A stretch of 6,843 nt of DNA from Deltaproteobacteria bacterium (GCA_029879595.1 JAOUPZ010000174.1:1-6843); one strand, 5' to 3'; counted from the first letter of the stretch, positions 1 through 6,438 are shown. The notes: generated from the letters alone by a model not told the origin. Made by a program: numbers and translations.

Positions 1-681
1 CTCCTGTGTGCCTTTGCCCCTGACCAGGCGTTGAATCTTGTATTCCGCCTTGTGCAGCTTGGTGGCCGGGATATTGTTGTTGTCATCCACGTCCGAAGGG
101 CGGACCATCCCCCCCACGCTTACGATATATTTTATCCTGTTGCGGTCACGGAAAATGGGAGGATGAACGCCGCGTACCTGAAGGTTGCCATTGGGCATGA
201 CGCGCACCACCTCCACCTCGATCATATCGATGGCCCCCAGAATCTCGTTTTGCTCCCGGTCGATGTTTTCCCGCCGCTTTTCCTGCTCACGAAGAAACTT
301 GAGCACCGGGTCCTCGTCGGGGATCTCGGTCTTCTGCTCTGCGACGGCCTCCGGCCGGATTTCCTCGGGCTTCACCTCGGGAACCTTGATGATCTTGCTC
401 AACTCGGTAATGGTGAGCAGGTCTCCCCGGTAGCGCGCCCGGTGGTCACGCAGCAGGTTTCCCCAGGATGACGCCCCCCGCCACAGGCTGCCCTCGTAAA
501 GGTTCTGGGAGGGATTGATGGGCGGCCGGGAGCGGACCCGGTCTTCCGAGCTGTACTGTCTCCGGGGGACTGCTTCCTGTACCGGAGCCGCCTTGGGTGC
601 GGGGACGCTCTCGCATCCCGTCACAACGGCGGCCAGCGCCATCAGGGCCAGCAAAAGGAGTTTTCGGCTGTTCGTTTTCAT
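1..681 (-). CDS. flgH: Flagellar L-ring protein FlgH (lipoprotein), 3' end cut by window edge
   Basis: FlgH forms the outer-membrane L-ring, the bushing through which the flagellar rod passes. The frame is open from ATG at 681 to base 1 (227 residues, no stop seen), so perhaps the last 10-20 residues are missing. Residues 1-22 are a short lipoprotein signal (basic NSRK, then a Leu/Ala-rich core) ending in the lipobox V-T-G-C, with Cys23 as the expected acylated residue. Family-like stretches are NLYEGSLW (60-67), the RARYRGDLLTI block (81-91), PNGNLQVRG (163-171) and the GMVRPSDVDDNN..P.TKL block (191-209). Between the conserved blocks, residues about 100-146 are strongly charged (Glu/Lys/Arg), unlike the Ser/Ala-rich segment of the E. 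coli protein. The ribosome site is weak (CGGA, 8 bases before ATG). It is the last visible gene of the flgF-G-A-H run, 56 bases after flgA; flgI would be expected next. The FlgH call is firm; the divergent middle is the only unusual part. Confidence 0.9.
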   Translation of the reverse strand, partial: MKTNSRKLLLLALMALAAVVTGCESVPAPKAAPVQEAVPRRQYSSEDRVRSRPPINPSQNLYEGSLWRGASSWGNLLRDHRARYRGDLLTITELSKIIKVPEVKPEEIRPEAVAEQKTEIPDEDPVLKFLREQEKRRENIDREQNEILGAIDMIEVEVVRVMPNGNLQVRGVHPPIFRDRNRIKYIVSVGGMVRPSDVDDNNNIPATKLHKAEYKIQRLVRGKGTQE

Positions 682-722
682 AAGTGTTCCGTCGCAGTAA
701 TTGTCTGTCCTTGCATCGCCAT

Positions 723-735
723 GGGCCTGAGGCCC
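723..735 (-). repeat. Small GC hairpin between flgA and flgH
   Basis: GGGCC (723-727) and GGCCC (731-735) can pair around a 3-base loop, starting 3 bases past the flgA stop codon in the transcript. No T-run follows on the minus strand, so it is not an intrinsic terminator. It could modestly affect mRNA decay between the two genes, but a 5-bp GC stem may also be chance in GC-rich DNA. Confidence 0.3.
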
Positions 736-737
736 GT

Positions 738-1811
738 TCAATTGATTCTCACCATTTCGCCGGGCTGCACCGTCCCATAGACTATCCGCCCGGACTGCAG
801 GTTTCTCACCGGAATGAAATCGCCCTGCCTGCCGGCGGTGAGGGCCACTCCCGGAACCTGGAAGTTCAGGAACTCGGTCTGGTATACCAGCTGAACCTTT
901 GATCCCTCTGCGATATCCATGGGGGTTTCCACCATGCCGGAATGCACCCATTCGCCCGGACCAATGGGCCGACGGGCCTTGCTGCCCACCACCAGTCCCA
1001 TGTCCATCAGAAAAGTCTCACCCTTGTGTCTGCCCACATCGGTTCTTTCAAGTGCCACATCGTTTGGCCCGATAACCTGGTTCCTGCGGATGGGGTTTTT
1101 GGCCACCACGATCCGCTGGAAAACCGACTGCCCCACCCGGATCACGGAGCGCCATGCCATTTCTCCATCCAGCCAGGCTTCCACCCGGTAGGAGCGGGTT
1201 CCGCCGGGAGCGGCCTTTTTCCCCAGGGGCTCAACTTTCCACTCCACCGCCCCGCGGGGCAGCACGACTTCTTTCACCGGGGTCAGCAGTTCCTGCTCTA
1301 TTCCCGCCTTGGCGCCTGCTTCCTGCAAGGCCCGCCGGTTGGCGGCCTCCAGCACCATGGCAGTTACCTCTTCGCCCTTGATCACCTGCGAGCTGCGCAC
1401 CACACGGGCATCCGCGGGAACGCTTATGCTCACCCCATCCATGCTGATGGCCCGGGCCAGCCGGGAGCGGATAATCGCCTCGTTCAGGCGCAGGCTCCTG
1501 CCGGCCAGGGGGGATTTGCCCAGGGAAAGCCGGGCCAGTTCCTGCACTCGGGCCACATCGAAACCATCAAGCTCAGCCACCTCGCCCAGGGTGAACTCCA
1601 CACCGTCCACCTCCGCCAGGGGAAGAACCCGCACTTCGATGCTTTCGGTCCGGGGTTCCTGGGAAAAGGCGGGATTCGGGGAAAGAAAAACCAGGGCCAG
1701 CACGCTGAGCATCACGCTGAGCATCACGCTGAACGGCACGGCAAACAGCACTGATTCCGCCGGCCGCCCCCGGGTTTCCATTTTCGTTTCGAACCTTTTG
1801 CAGGCTGTCAT
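738..1811 (-). CDS. flgA: Flagella basal body P-ring formation protein FlgA
   Basis: FlgA is a periplasmic chaperone that helps FlgI assemble into the P-ring. The 357-residue product has a basic N-terminus, a hydrophobic segment at about 21-44 and a likely signal-peptidase site A-F-S|Q at 48-51. Residues about 55-135 resemble the extra N-terminal domain of long FlgA proteins. The C-terminal third is the SAF/ChapFlgA region: VVVAKNPIRRNQVIGPNDV (235-253), then RRPIGPGEWV (280-289) and the ending VALTAGRQGDFIPVRN....GRIVYGTV (322-347). E. coli FlgA is about 219 residues, so this is a long form. ATG at 1811 is preferred because GGAGG lies 9 bases upstream; Met11 (1781) would give a more ordinary 40-residue signal peptide but has a weaker site. 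The stop is TGA at 738-740. The gene starts 27 bases after flgG and is probably co-transcribed with it. A 12-base tandem repeat lies inside the signal peptide. Confidence 0.92.
   Translation of the reverse strand: MTACKRFETKMETRGRPAESVLFAVPFSVMLSVMLSVLALVFLSPNPAFSQEPRTESIEVRVLPLAEVDGVEFTLGEVAELDGFDVARVQELARLSLGKSPLAGRSLRLNEAIIRSRLARAISMDGVSISVPADARVVRSSQVIKGEEVTAMVLEAANRRALQEAGAKAGIEQELLTPVKEVVLPRGAVEWKVEPLGKKAAPGGTRSYRVEAWLDGEMAWRSVIRVGQSVFQRIVVAKNPIRRNQVIGPNDVALERTDVGRHKGETFLMDMGLVVGSKARRPIGPGEWVHSGMVETPMDIAEGSKVQLVYQTEFLNFQVPGVALTAGRQGDFIPVRNLQSGRIVYGTVQPGEMVRIN
1701..1736 (-). repeat. 12-base tandem repeat inside the flgA signal-peptide coding region
   Basis: CACGCTGAGCAT occurs exactly at 1701-1712 and 1713-1724, and a partial third copy (CACGCTGA then ACGG) follows at 1725-1736. 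On the coding strand it encodes the repeated Ser-Val-Met-Leu units in the hydrophobic core of the FlgA signal peptide. The unit is a multiple of three, so gain or loss of a copy would lengthen or shorten the core by four residues without shifting the frame. Confidence 0.85.
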
Positions 1812-1838
1812 GGGCCTATGCCTCCCGAGTGGTTAGTG

Positions 1839-2627
1839 TTACCGGATGATCTGGTTGGCTGTCTGCAGCATGTCATCGGATGTCTGGATGGCCTTGGAGT
1901 TCACCTCATAGGCCCTCTGGGCGATAATCATATTGATCATCTCATCCACCACGCTCACGTTGGACAGCTCCAGAAAGTACTGGTTGAGCTGACCCATGCC
2001 GTTCACCCCGGGATTTTCCACCATCGGATTGCCGGAAGCCGCCGTGGGGGTGTACAGGTTCTTGCCGATGGGAACCAGTCCCGCCGGGTTGGAAAACCGG
2101 GCCACCTGGATGGTTCCGATGGGGGTGGGCAACGGGTCTTCACCAACCAGCACCGATACCGTACCGTCCAGACCGATCTGCACCTGCCTGGTATCCTGGG
2201 GAATCACCATTTCCGGCTCCAGCGGAAATCCGTCCGGAGTGACCATCCGGCCATCCTGATCGCGCTGGAAGTTCCCCGCGCGGCTGTAGGCTATCGCGCC
2301 GTTGGGCTGGAGAATCTGGAAGAATCCCTTGCCCTCGATGGCCACATCAAGCTCGTTGCCGGTGTTCTTCATGTCTCCCTGGGTGAATATCTTCTCCGTG
2401 GAAACATGCTTGACCCCGTGGCCGTTGTGGATACCGACGGGAACCGTGGTGTTCTGCGAGGAGGGAGAACCGGCTGCCCGGTCAATCTGGTACAGAAGAT
2501 CCTGGAAGTTGTTCCGGCCCTTCTTGTAGCCCACCGTGGAAACGTTGGCCAGGTTGTTGGCCAGGTTGTCTATGTTGCGCTGTTGAGCGCCCATTCCCGT
2601 TGCGGAAACAAACAGCGATCGCATCAT
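1839..2627 (-). CDS. flgG: Flagellar distal rod protein FlgG
   Basis: FlgG forms the distal rod, the drive-shaft section that crosses the P- and L-rings. It is exported by the flagellar type III system, which fits the absence of a cleavable signal peptide. The 262-residue length is typical. The N-terminal rod signature runs from about residue 18 (NIDNLANNLANVSTVGYKK, 18-36), followed by the FQDLLYQ block (41-47). The central D1 part has QGDMKNTGNELDVAI (83-97), GKGFFQI (99-105) and YSRAGNFQRDQDGRMVTPDG (114-133). The C-terminal coiled region has LELSNVSVVDEMINMI (219-234), AQRAYEVNSKAIQ (236-248) and a terminal helix ending NQIIR. ATG at 2627 has GGAGG 10 bases upstream; an adjacent second ATG at 2624 could also serve. 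The stop is TAA at 1839-1841. It sits between flgF and flgA, and the FlgG-specific PVGI (63-66) insertion separates it from its paralogue FlgF. Confidence 0.97.
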   Translation of the reverse strand: MMRSLFVSATGMGAQQRNIDNLANNLANVSTVGYKKGRNNFQDLLYQIDRAAGSPSSQNTTVPVGIHNGHGVKHVSTEKIFTQGDMKNTGNELDVAIEGKGFFQILQPNGAIAYSRAGNFQRDQDGRMVTPDGFPLEPEMVIPQDTRQVQIGLDGTVSVLVGEDPLPTPIGTIQVARFSNPAGLVPIGKNLYTPTAASGNPMVENPGVNGMGQLNQYFLELSNVSVVDEMINMIIAQRAYEVNSKAIQTSDDMLQTANQIIR

Positions 2628-2664
2628 GGGGATTATTCCTCCTCAAAGAGGCTGGTTATGGTTT

Positions 2665-2684
2665 GGCGCGGCTCATGCCGCGCC
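2665..2684 (-). repeat. Perfect GC-rich hairpin between flgF and flgG
   Basis: GGCGCGGC (2665-2672) and GCCGCGCC (2677-2684) form a perfect 8-bp stem around TCAT, in the 64-base gap between the flgF stop and the flgG start. On the transcribed strand no U-run follows, so it is unlikely to be an intrinsic terminator. A role in mRNA stability or in setting the flgF:flgG ratio is plausible but inferred. A smaller CCTC/GAGG stem (2642-2652) overlaps part of the flgG ribosome site. Confidence 0.8.
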
Positions 2685-2691
2685 GTGTGGC

Positions 2692-3474
2692 CTAAACCCT
2701 GGCAAGGGAGACGGCCTTTTCGTTCATCTCATCCGAGACCCGCAGGGCTTTCTGGGTGGAGGTATAGGACCGGTTGGCCTCGATCATGCGCACCATTTCG
2801 CGCACCGTGTCCACATTAGATTCCTCGACCATTCCCTGCACCATTTTCACGTCCTCCAGCACCCTGGGAGGATTATCGGCGTCCACCGGTGCGAAGAGCG
2901 AGCCTCCCAGCTTCTGGAGGCGCTCGTTGAACGGAAAGCTCACCAGACGCAATCCGCCGATCTGCTTGCTGTCCACCAGGATCGTTCCGTCCTCCAGCAG
3001 TTCCACCTTGTTGCCGGTTATGGTCAGGGGCTTGCCGTCCTTGCCGTTTACCTGAAAGCCTTCCGCCGTGATCAACTGGCCCTCGGTGTTCAGCCGGAAG
3101 TTGCCGGCGCGGGTATAACGCTCACCCTGGGGCGTGGATACGCTGAAAAAGCCTTCCTTGCTGGCTATGGCGAAATCCAGGTTGTTCCCGGTATGGGAAA
3201 GCCGTCCCAGCTTGAAGTTCTTGCCCATGTCCGCCACTGAAACGTAGAAATTGCCCACACCCGTATAGGGGGCCAGATGCTCGTGATGGGCAAACATTTC
3301 CTCATCGGACTCCTGCGCCACACCATTCACGGTGGCAAAAAGCTGTTGGAACACAGGCTGGTCTTCCTTGAATCCCACCGTGTTGACGTTGGCCAGGTTG
3401 TTGGCTATGGCTGTCATTTTGCGGTCAAGTACATTGCCGCGGCTGACCAGGGTATATATGCCTTGCGGATTCAT
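2692..3474 (-). CDS. flgF: Flagellar proximal rod protein FlgF
   Basis: FlgF is a proximal-rod subunit, exported by the flagellar type III system and assembled below FlgG. The product is 260 residues, close to the family norm. It has the N-terminal rod motif ANNLANVNTVGFK (24-36), the central TGNNLDFAI (95-103), EGFFSV (107-112), YTRAGNFRLNTEGQL (120-134) and the C-terminal VEESNVDTVREMVRMIEANR (216-235), followed by a helix with repeated K/R and L/V positions. The frame is open further upstream to 3933, but ATG at 3474 is right: it gives the conserved family N-terminus and has GGAG 7 bases upstream. The upstream extension shows no family similarity and would cover the promoter. The stop is TAG at 2692-2694. 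It is the first gene of the flgF-G-A-H run, and a sigma-54 promoter lies about 70-90 bases upstream, so it is probably in the bEBP-controlled middle class of flagellar genes. Confidence 0.95.
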   Translation of the reverse strand: MNPQGIYTLVSRGNVLDRKMTAIANNLANVNTVGFKEDQPVFQQLFATVNGVAQESDEEMFAHHEHLAPYTGVGNFYVSVADMGKNFKLGRLSHTGNNLDFAIASKEGFFSVSTPQGERYTRAGNFRLNTEGQLITAEGFQVNGKDGKPLTITGNKVELLEDGTILVDSKQIGGLRLVSFPFNERLQKLGGSLFAPVDADNPPRVLEDVKMVQGMVEESNVDTVREMVRMIEANRSYTSTQKALRVSDEMNEKAVSLARV

Positions 3475-3510
3475 TCCGTTACTCCGCCGATGCGGGTTTG
3501 GGGTTTGTTC

Positions 3511-3528
3511 CGGTCCAATGGCGGACCG
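3511..3528. repeat. Inverted repeat 1 (CGGTCC-N6-GGACCG), in the predicted flgF leader
   Basis: Perfect 6-bp arms CGGTCC (3511-3516) and GGACCG (3523-3528) flank AATGGC. It lies about 8-25 bases downstream of the start site predicted from the sigma-54 promoter, so it could form an RNA hairpin in the flgF leader or act as a DNA site. It shares its arm sequence with the two repeats upstream of the promoter. Confidence 0.75.
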
Positions 3529-3546
3529 ATACCTGTTATCTGGTAA

Positions 3547-3562
3547 AGCAAGGCACATGCCA
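3547..3562 (-). promoter_or_regulatory. Sigma-54 (-24/-12) promoter for the flgF operon
   Basis: Read on the minus strand, the element is TGGCATGTGCCTTGCT. Against the consensus TGGCACG-N4-TTGCW it differs only at the C of TGGCAC, and the key GG (-24) and GC (-12) are present with the correct spacing. Flanking bases also fit: purine and pyrimidine positions ahead of the TGG, and an A three bases after TTGCT. The start site would fall near 3536, giving a leader of about 60 bases before flgF. Sigma-54 control of rod/hook genes is well known in several proteobacterial lineages and requires an activator of the FleQ/FlrC type; no such gene lies in this window. Confidence 0.78.
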
Positions 3563-3569
3563 ATGCAGC

Positions 3570-3596
3570 GGTCCGGAAAACCCCTTTTTTCGGACC
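3570..3596. repeat. Inverted repeat 2 (GGTCCG...CGGACC), just upstream of the sigma-54 promoter
   Basis: GGTCCG (3570-3575) pairs with CGGACC (3591-3596). The stem extends through a G-T position and four A-T pairs (3577-3580 with 3586-3589), giving 11 positions around a CCCCT loop. The repeat begins 8 bases beyond the -24 element and is centred near -47 relative to the predicted start. That is close for a classical enhancer site, so it could be an activator, repressor or architectural site. Confidence 0.8.
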
Positions 3597-3634
3597 AGAG
3601 TCGCGGGCAGTTTGCATATTGCTTCGCGGAATAC

Positions 3635-3654
3635 GGACCGGGCCGTGCCGGTCC
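3635..3654. repeat. Inverted repeat 3 (GGACCGG-N6-CCGGTCC)
   Basis: Perfect 7-bp arms GGACCGG (3635-3641) and CCGGTCC (3648-3654) flank GCCGTG. The centre is about 108 bases upstream of the predicted flgF start, the usual range for a sigma-54 activator upstream site. The arm sequence repeats that of the two other inverted repeats. Confidence 0.8.
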
Positions 3655-3682
3655 AGTGATTGCGGCCCGTGAGTGCTTTTTT
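3639..3682 (+). other. Alternative stem followed by a T-run (weak terminator-like structure)
   Basis: CGGGCCG (3639-3645) can pair with CGGCCCG (3663-3669) around a 17-base loop, and six Ts follow at 3677-3682. This stem overlaps inverted repeat 3, so the two structures exclude each other in one strand. The 7-base gap between stem and T-run and the long loop make it a poor intrinsic terminator. It might limit rightward antisense transcription, but it may equally be chance. Confidence 0.2.
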
Positions 3683-3947
3683 GCCCCAGACGGCATCCGG
3701 TGGTATTTTGCGACTCCCGTGTCAGAAAAAAAGGCCCCTTGCGCGAAAACGGAAAAAAATAAACCTGCTCCTGGCCCCGGGCCACCTTGACGGGGTCCAC
3801 CACAAGCGGCTAGCCTGGGAATCATTATTGAAAAATCAGTGGGATACCCGCGGAACCCGCTGAAAAAAAGCTTGCAGAAAAACACCGAAAATAAACGCCG
3901 CAGAAGTCCGAATAATAAACAGCCGGATCTCACGGAGCCTTTGCGCC

Positions 3948-6434
3948 ATGCCCAACAGCCAGCCAGAACCCAAGCCGCCCGAAGAAGGCGGTGAAAATCT
4001 GCTGGATGATCTGCGCTACTGGCTCACCCTCCAGGAATCCGAAGTAAAGAACCATATCCCTCCCTACCAGTGCGGCATCATCTACGGGCAACTGGGCCTG
4101 CACGATGAGGCCGTCAAGAGCTATCAGCTTTCCCTGGAGCGCAACTCCCGCTTCTTCCAGGCGCTGTACAACATGGGCCTTTCCTACCTGGCCCAGGACA
4201 TGCCCCGGGACGCTGAAAACGCCTATGAACAGGCCCTGCAGATAAACAACGCCGACCCGGAGGTGTGGGCCAACCTGGGAGCCGTGCAGGAGCTGTTGGG
4301 CAAGGAGGAAAAGGCCCTGGCCTCCTACGAGCAGGCGGTCCGGCTGGAACCAGGAGAGCAGGAAGCCCGGCTCCGTGCGGGCCACATCAGGTTCTCGCGC
4401 GGGGAACACCTGCAGGCGCTGGAAATTTTCCGGCTGGCCGTGGAGCAGGCTCCGGAAAACCCGGATACCCACAACGCCCTGGGGCTGGCCCTGTTTCACC
4501 TGGACAGGATCGAGGAGGCCGAGCAGAGCTACCGCAAGACCCTGGAGCTTGACGAGGCGAACGCCCAGGTCTGGAACAACCTGGGCAACCTGATGGTGCG
4601 CAAAAAGGATGAGGCCGGGGCTCAGCACGCCTATGGCCGGGCGGTCAAGCTTGATCCGGAAAACACTGATTACTGGTTCAACCTGGGGGAGTTCTACCTT
4701 TCCACTGACCACCGGGATACCGAAAAAACCCTTCTCAAGGTGGTGGACCTGGACCGGCAGGACATGGACGCCTGGGAACTGCTGCGCCGCTGGTATGGGA
4801 ACCATCCCAATGACAAACGGCTCACCAGCGTGTTGAGGATTCTCCTGGAGGCCCGCCCCGATGATACCGGGCTGCTGAATGAAGGGGCGCAGGTCAGCCT
4901 GAGGCAGCGGGACTACAAGACGGCGGTTGAGTACCTCAGACGACGGCGGGCCCTGGAGCCGGAAAACCAGGAAACCCTGGTGGACATCGCCAGAGTGCAT
5001 ATCCGCGAGGGGCTGCTGGATGAAGCCCTGAAGGATATCCGCCTGGTTACCAGCACGGATTCACGCCCCCTGGACTTCCGGGTGTATCTGGCTCAGCGCC
5101 TGCTGCACAGCGCCCGCCCCGCCGACGCCGAGCAGGTGCTGCTGCCGGTGGTGGAACACCGGCAGGATGTGCCGGACATCTGGCAGTTCCTGGGTGAGGC
5201 CTCGCTGGCCTCCCACGACAACGATCTGGCCCTGGAAAGGCTGGAGAAAGCCTCGTCCCTGAACCGCAACGACCGCACGATCTGGGTTCCCCTGGCCCAG
5301 AGGTTCCTGGATGAGCAGCAGTACGATAAAGCCGCCCGCTGCCTGGAGCATATCGAGGAACTGATGCGCTATCTGCCGGGCCTGTGGCCTCATTTCTTCG
5401 AAACCTATCACAAGGCCGGCCGGGGGGCGGAACTGCTGGGCCGCCTGAAGAACATGCTGGAGATCAAGATGGTCCATCCCAGGCATTGGCTGCGGCTGGC
5501 GGATCTGTATGAAAGCATCGGCGATAACGAAACGGGCGCGGAATGCCGGCAAAAGGCACCCCCAGGAGCCACACGGGGCCGGGATGTGGGAAGCTCGCTG
5601 TGGAACTGGGAGGTGCCGGGAACCACGGAACAATGGGCCGGTTTTTTCACAGACTCCTCCGATGGCTCACTGGTGATGCAACCCGGGCCTGTTGATGACG
5701 GCCTGACTGAAGAACTGCCGGAACCAGCTGCCGGAGACAGAACCCAGGTGGGATCCTCAGGAACGGCCGGGGCCGGTACAGGAGCAAGGCCCGGCAAGGG
5801 ACCCGATGCCCCGGTGCTGCTTCTGGAGGGGGAGGACCTGAAGCCGGAACGGGAGGACGACCCGGAATCCTGGGTCGAACTGGCCGGCAGACTGATCAGG
5901 GAGCAGCGGCTTGAGGATGCGGAGCGGGTGCTCAAACAGGCCCTGAGGCTGGACAGCCAGAGCTTTGAGGCCTGGTTCAGGCTGGGCATCGCCTATTTTG
6001 CACTGGACAGGTTCGGCGAATCCGCCTCCTCCTTCTCCACCGCCACCCGGATAGACCCCGGTTCCGCCAAGGCCTGGTACAACCTGGGAGTGAGCCGCTC
6101 GGAGGAAGGAAGGATGCAGCAGGCCCGGCTGGCCTTTGAAAAGGTGCTAAACCTGGACGAGAAGTTCGCCAAGGCCTGGGACTGGATGGCCATCATGCAC
6201 CTCAAGGCGGGAGAAACTGAAAAGGCCCGGGCCTGCCTGCTGCGCTGCGTGGAACTCGATCCCCGGCTGGCCAGCGGATGGTATAACCTGGGGGTGCTCT
6301 ACCGCAGCCTGGGACGCATGGCTGAGGCCAACGAATGCCTTTCCCGGAGCGCTGAACTGGGCGGGCCGGAATCGGCCGGCAGCCTGGGTCTTTTGCAGAT
6401 AGGCTCCGACAGGAAGAAAAAGCCCAAACCCTAG
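3948..6434 (+). CDS. Large cytoplasmic tetratricopeptide repeat (TPR) protein of unknown partner
   Basis: TPR arrays are helical superhelices that bind other proteins; the partner here is unknown. Of 828 residues, 36-306 hold eight repeats in near-exact 34-residue register (such as FQALYNMGLSY at 70-80 and QVWNNLGNL at 207-215), the last of them degenerate. More divergent repeats continue to about 537 in the same register, making about 15 in all. Residues about 538-638 are a linker rich in Gly, Pro, Asp and Glu with a Trp-containing patch (552-563). Five clear repeats follow at 639-808, then a basic tail RKKKPKP. There is no signal peptide or membrane segment, so a cytoplasmic location is expected. 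ATG at 3948 has CGGAG 10 bases upstream; the stop is TAG at 6432. It is divergent from flgF across 473 bases. Its nearness to the flagellar genes does not prove a flagellar role. I do not recognise a named family. Confidence 0.93.
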   Translation: MPNSQPEPKPPEEGGENLLDDLRYWLTLQESEVKNHIPPYQCGIIYGQLGLHDEAVKSYQLSLERNSRFFQALYNMGLSYLAQDMPRDAENAYEQALQINNADPEVWANLGAVQELLGKEEKALASYEQAVRLEPGEQEARLRAGHIRFSRGEHLQALEIFRLAVEQAPENPDTHNALGLALFHLDRIEEAEQSYRKTLELDEANAQVWNNLGNLMVRKKDEAGAQHAYGRAVKLDPENTDYWFNLGEFYLSTDHRDTEKTLLKVVDLDRQDMDAWELLRRWYGNHPNDKRLTSVLRILLEARPDDTGLLNEGAQVSLRQRDYKTAVEYLRRRRALEPENQETLVDIARVHIREGLLDEALKDIRLVTSTDSRPLDFRVYLAQRLLHSARPADAEQVLLPVVEHRQDVPDIWQFLGEASLASHDNDLALERLEKASSLNRNDRTIWVPLAQRFLDEQQYDKAARCLEHIEELMRYLPGLWPHFFETYHKAGRGAELLGRLKNMLEIKMVHPRHWLRLADLYESIGDNETGAECRQKAPPGATRGRDVGSSLWNWEVPGTTEQWAGFFTDSSDGSLVMQPGPVDDGLTEELPEPAAGDRTQVGSSGTAGAGTGARPGKGPDAPVLLLEGEDLKPEREDDPESWVELAGRLIREQRLEDAERVLKQALRLDSQSFEAWFRLGIAYFALDRFGESASSFSTATRIDPGSAKAWYNLGVSRSEEGRMQQARLAFEKVLNLDEKFAKAWDWMAIMHLKAGETEKARACLLRCVELDPRLASGWYNLGVLYRSLGRMAEANECLSRSAELGGPESAGSLGLLQIGSDRKKKPKP

Positions 6435-6438
6435 GGTT
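6427..6438. repeat. 12-base palindrome over the TPR stop codon
   Basis: AACCCTAGGGTT is a perfect palindrome whose centre contains the TAG stop codon, followed by seven As (6439-6445). With no loop it cannot form a good RNA hairpin, and a T-run is missing, so it is not a terminator on this strand. A protein-binding site or chance are both possible. Confidence 0.5.

Larger units (their letters stand above)
3475..3947. other. Divergent intergenic region between flgF and the TPR gene
   Basis: These 473 bases separate the two divergently read genes. The flgF-proximal half holds the sigma-54 promoter and three GGTCC/GGACC inverted repeats. The TPR-proximal half is richer in A-runs (3726-3732, 3746-3749, 3753-3759, 3831-3835, 3863-3869, 3878-3882, 3888-3891), which may bend the DNA. 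I found no convincing -35/-10 pair for the TPR gene; TTGACG at 3787 with TAGCCT 18 bases on is the best weak candidate. No convincing gene or RNA was seen here. Confidence 0.7.

Noticed and set aside
942..1754. 270-residue plus-strand frame antisense to flgA, rich in His/Gly/Pro, and similar antisense frames over flgG (1818-2819) and flgH (31-471)
   Set aside because: These are shadows of well-recognised flagellar genes. Repeated His/Gly/Gln residues are typical of the complement of GC-rich codons.
3773..3783. GGCCC-C-GGGCC palindrome as a terminator
   Set aside because: The single-base centre cannot make a good loop and no T-run follows on either strand.
3471..3803. 110-residue minus-strand frame (GTG start at 3803) whose stop overlaps the flgF start as ATGA
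   Set aside because: The overlap would suggest translational coupling, but there is no ribosome site at the GTG, no recognisable domain, and the frame spans the sigma-54 promoter and three palindromes. Chance open frame is more likely.
3787..3816. TTGACG-N18-TAGCCT as a sigma-70 promoter for the TPR gene
   Set aside because: The -10 box matches only about half the consensus and the spacer is not optimal; too weak to list as a promoter.
3726..3891. Runs of A that might be phased and bend the DNA upstream of the TPR gene
   Set aside because: The spacing of the runs is irregular (about 8 to 75 bases), so regular helical phasing is not supported; kept only as a note in the intergenic description.
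3475..3933. Extended start for flgF, reading the same frame up to 3933 (413 residues)
   Set aside because: The extra 153 residues show no rod-protein similarity, are rich in Gly/Pro/Arg as expected from non-coding GC-rich DNA, and would run through the sigma-54 promoter and the inverted repeats. ATG at 3474 gives the conserved FlgF N-terminus and has a ribosome site.
3930..5000. 356-residue frame antisense to the TPR gene
   Set aside because: It is the opposite strand of a clear TPR coding region in GC-rich DNA; the translation is low-complexity Gly/Leu/Val/Gln with no domain.
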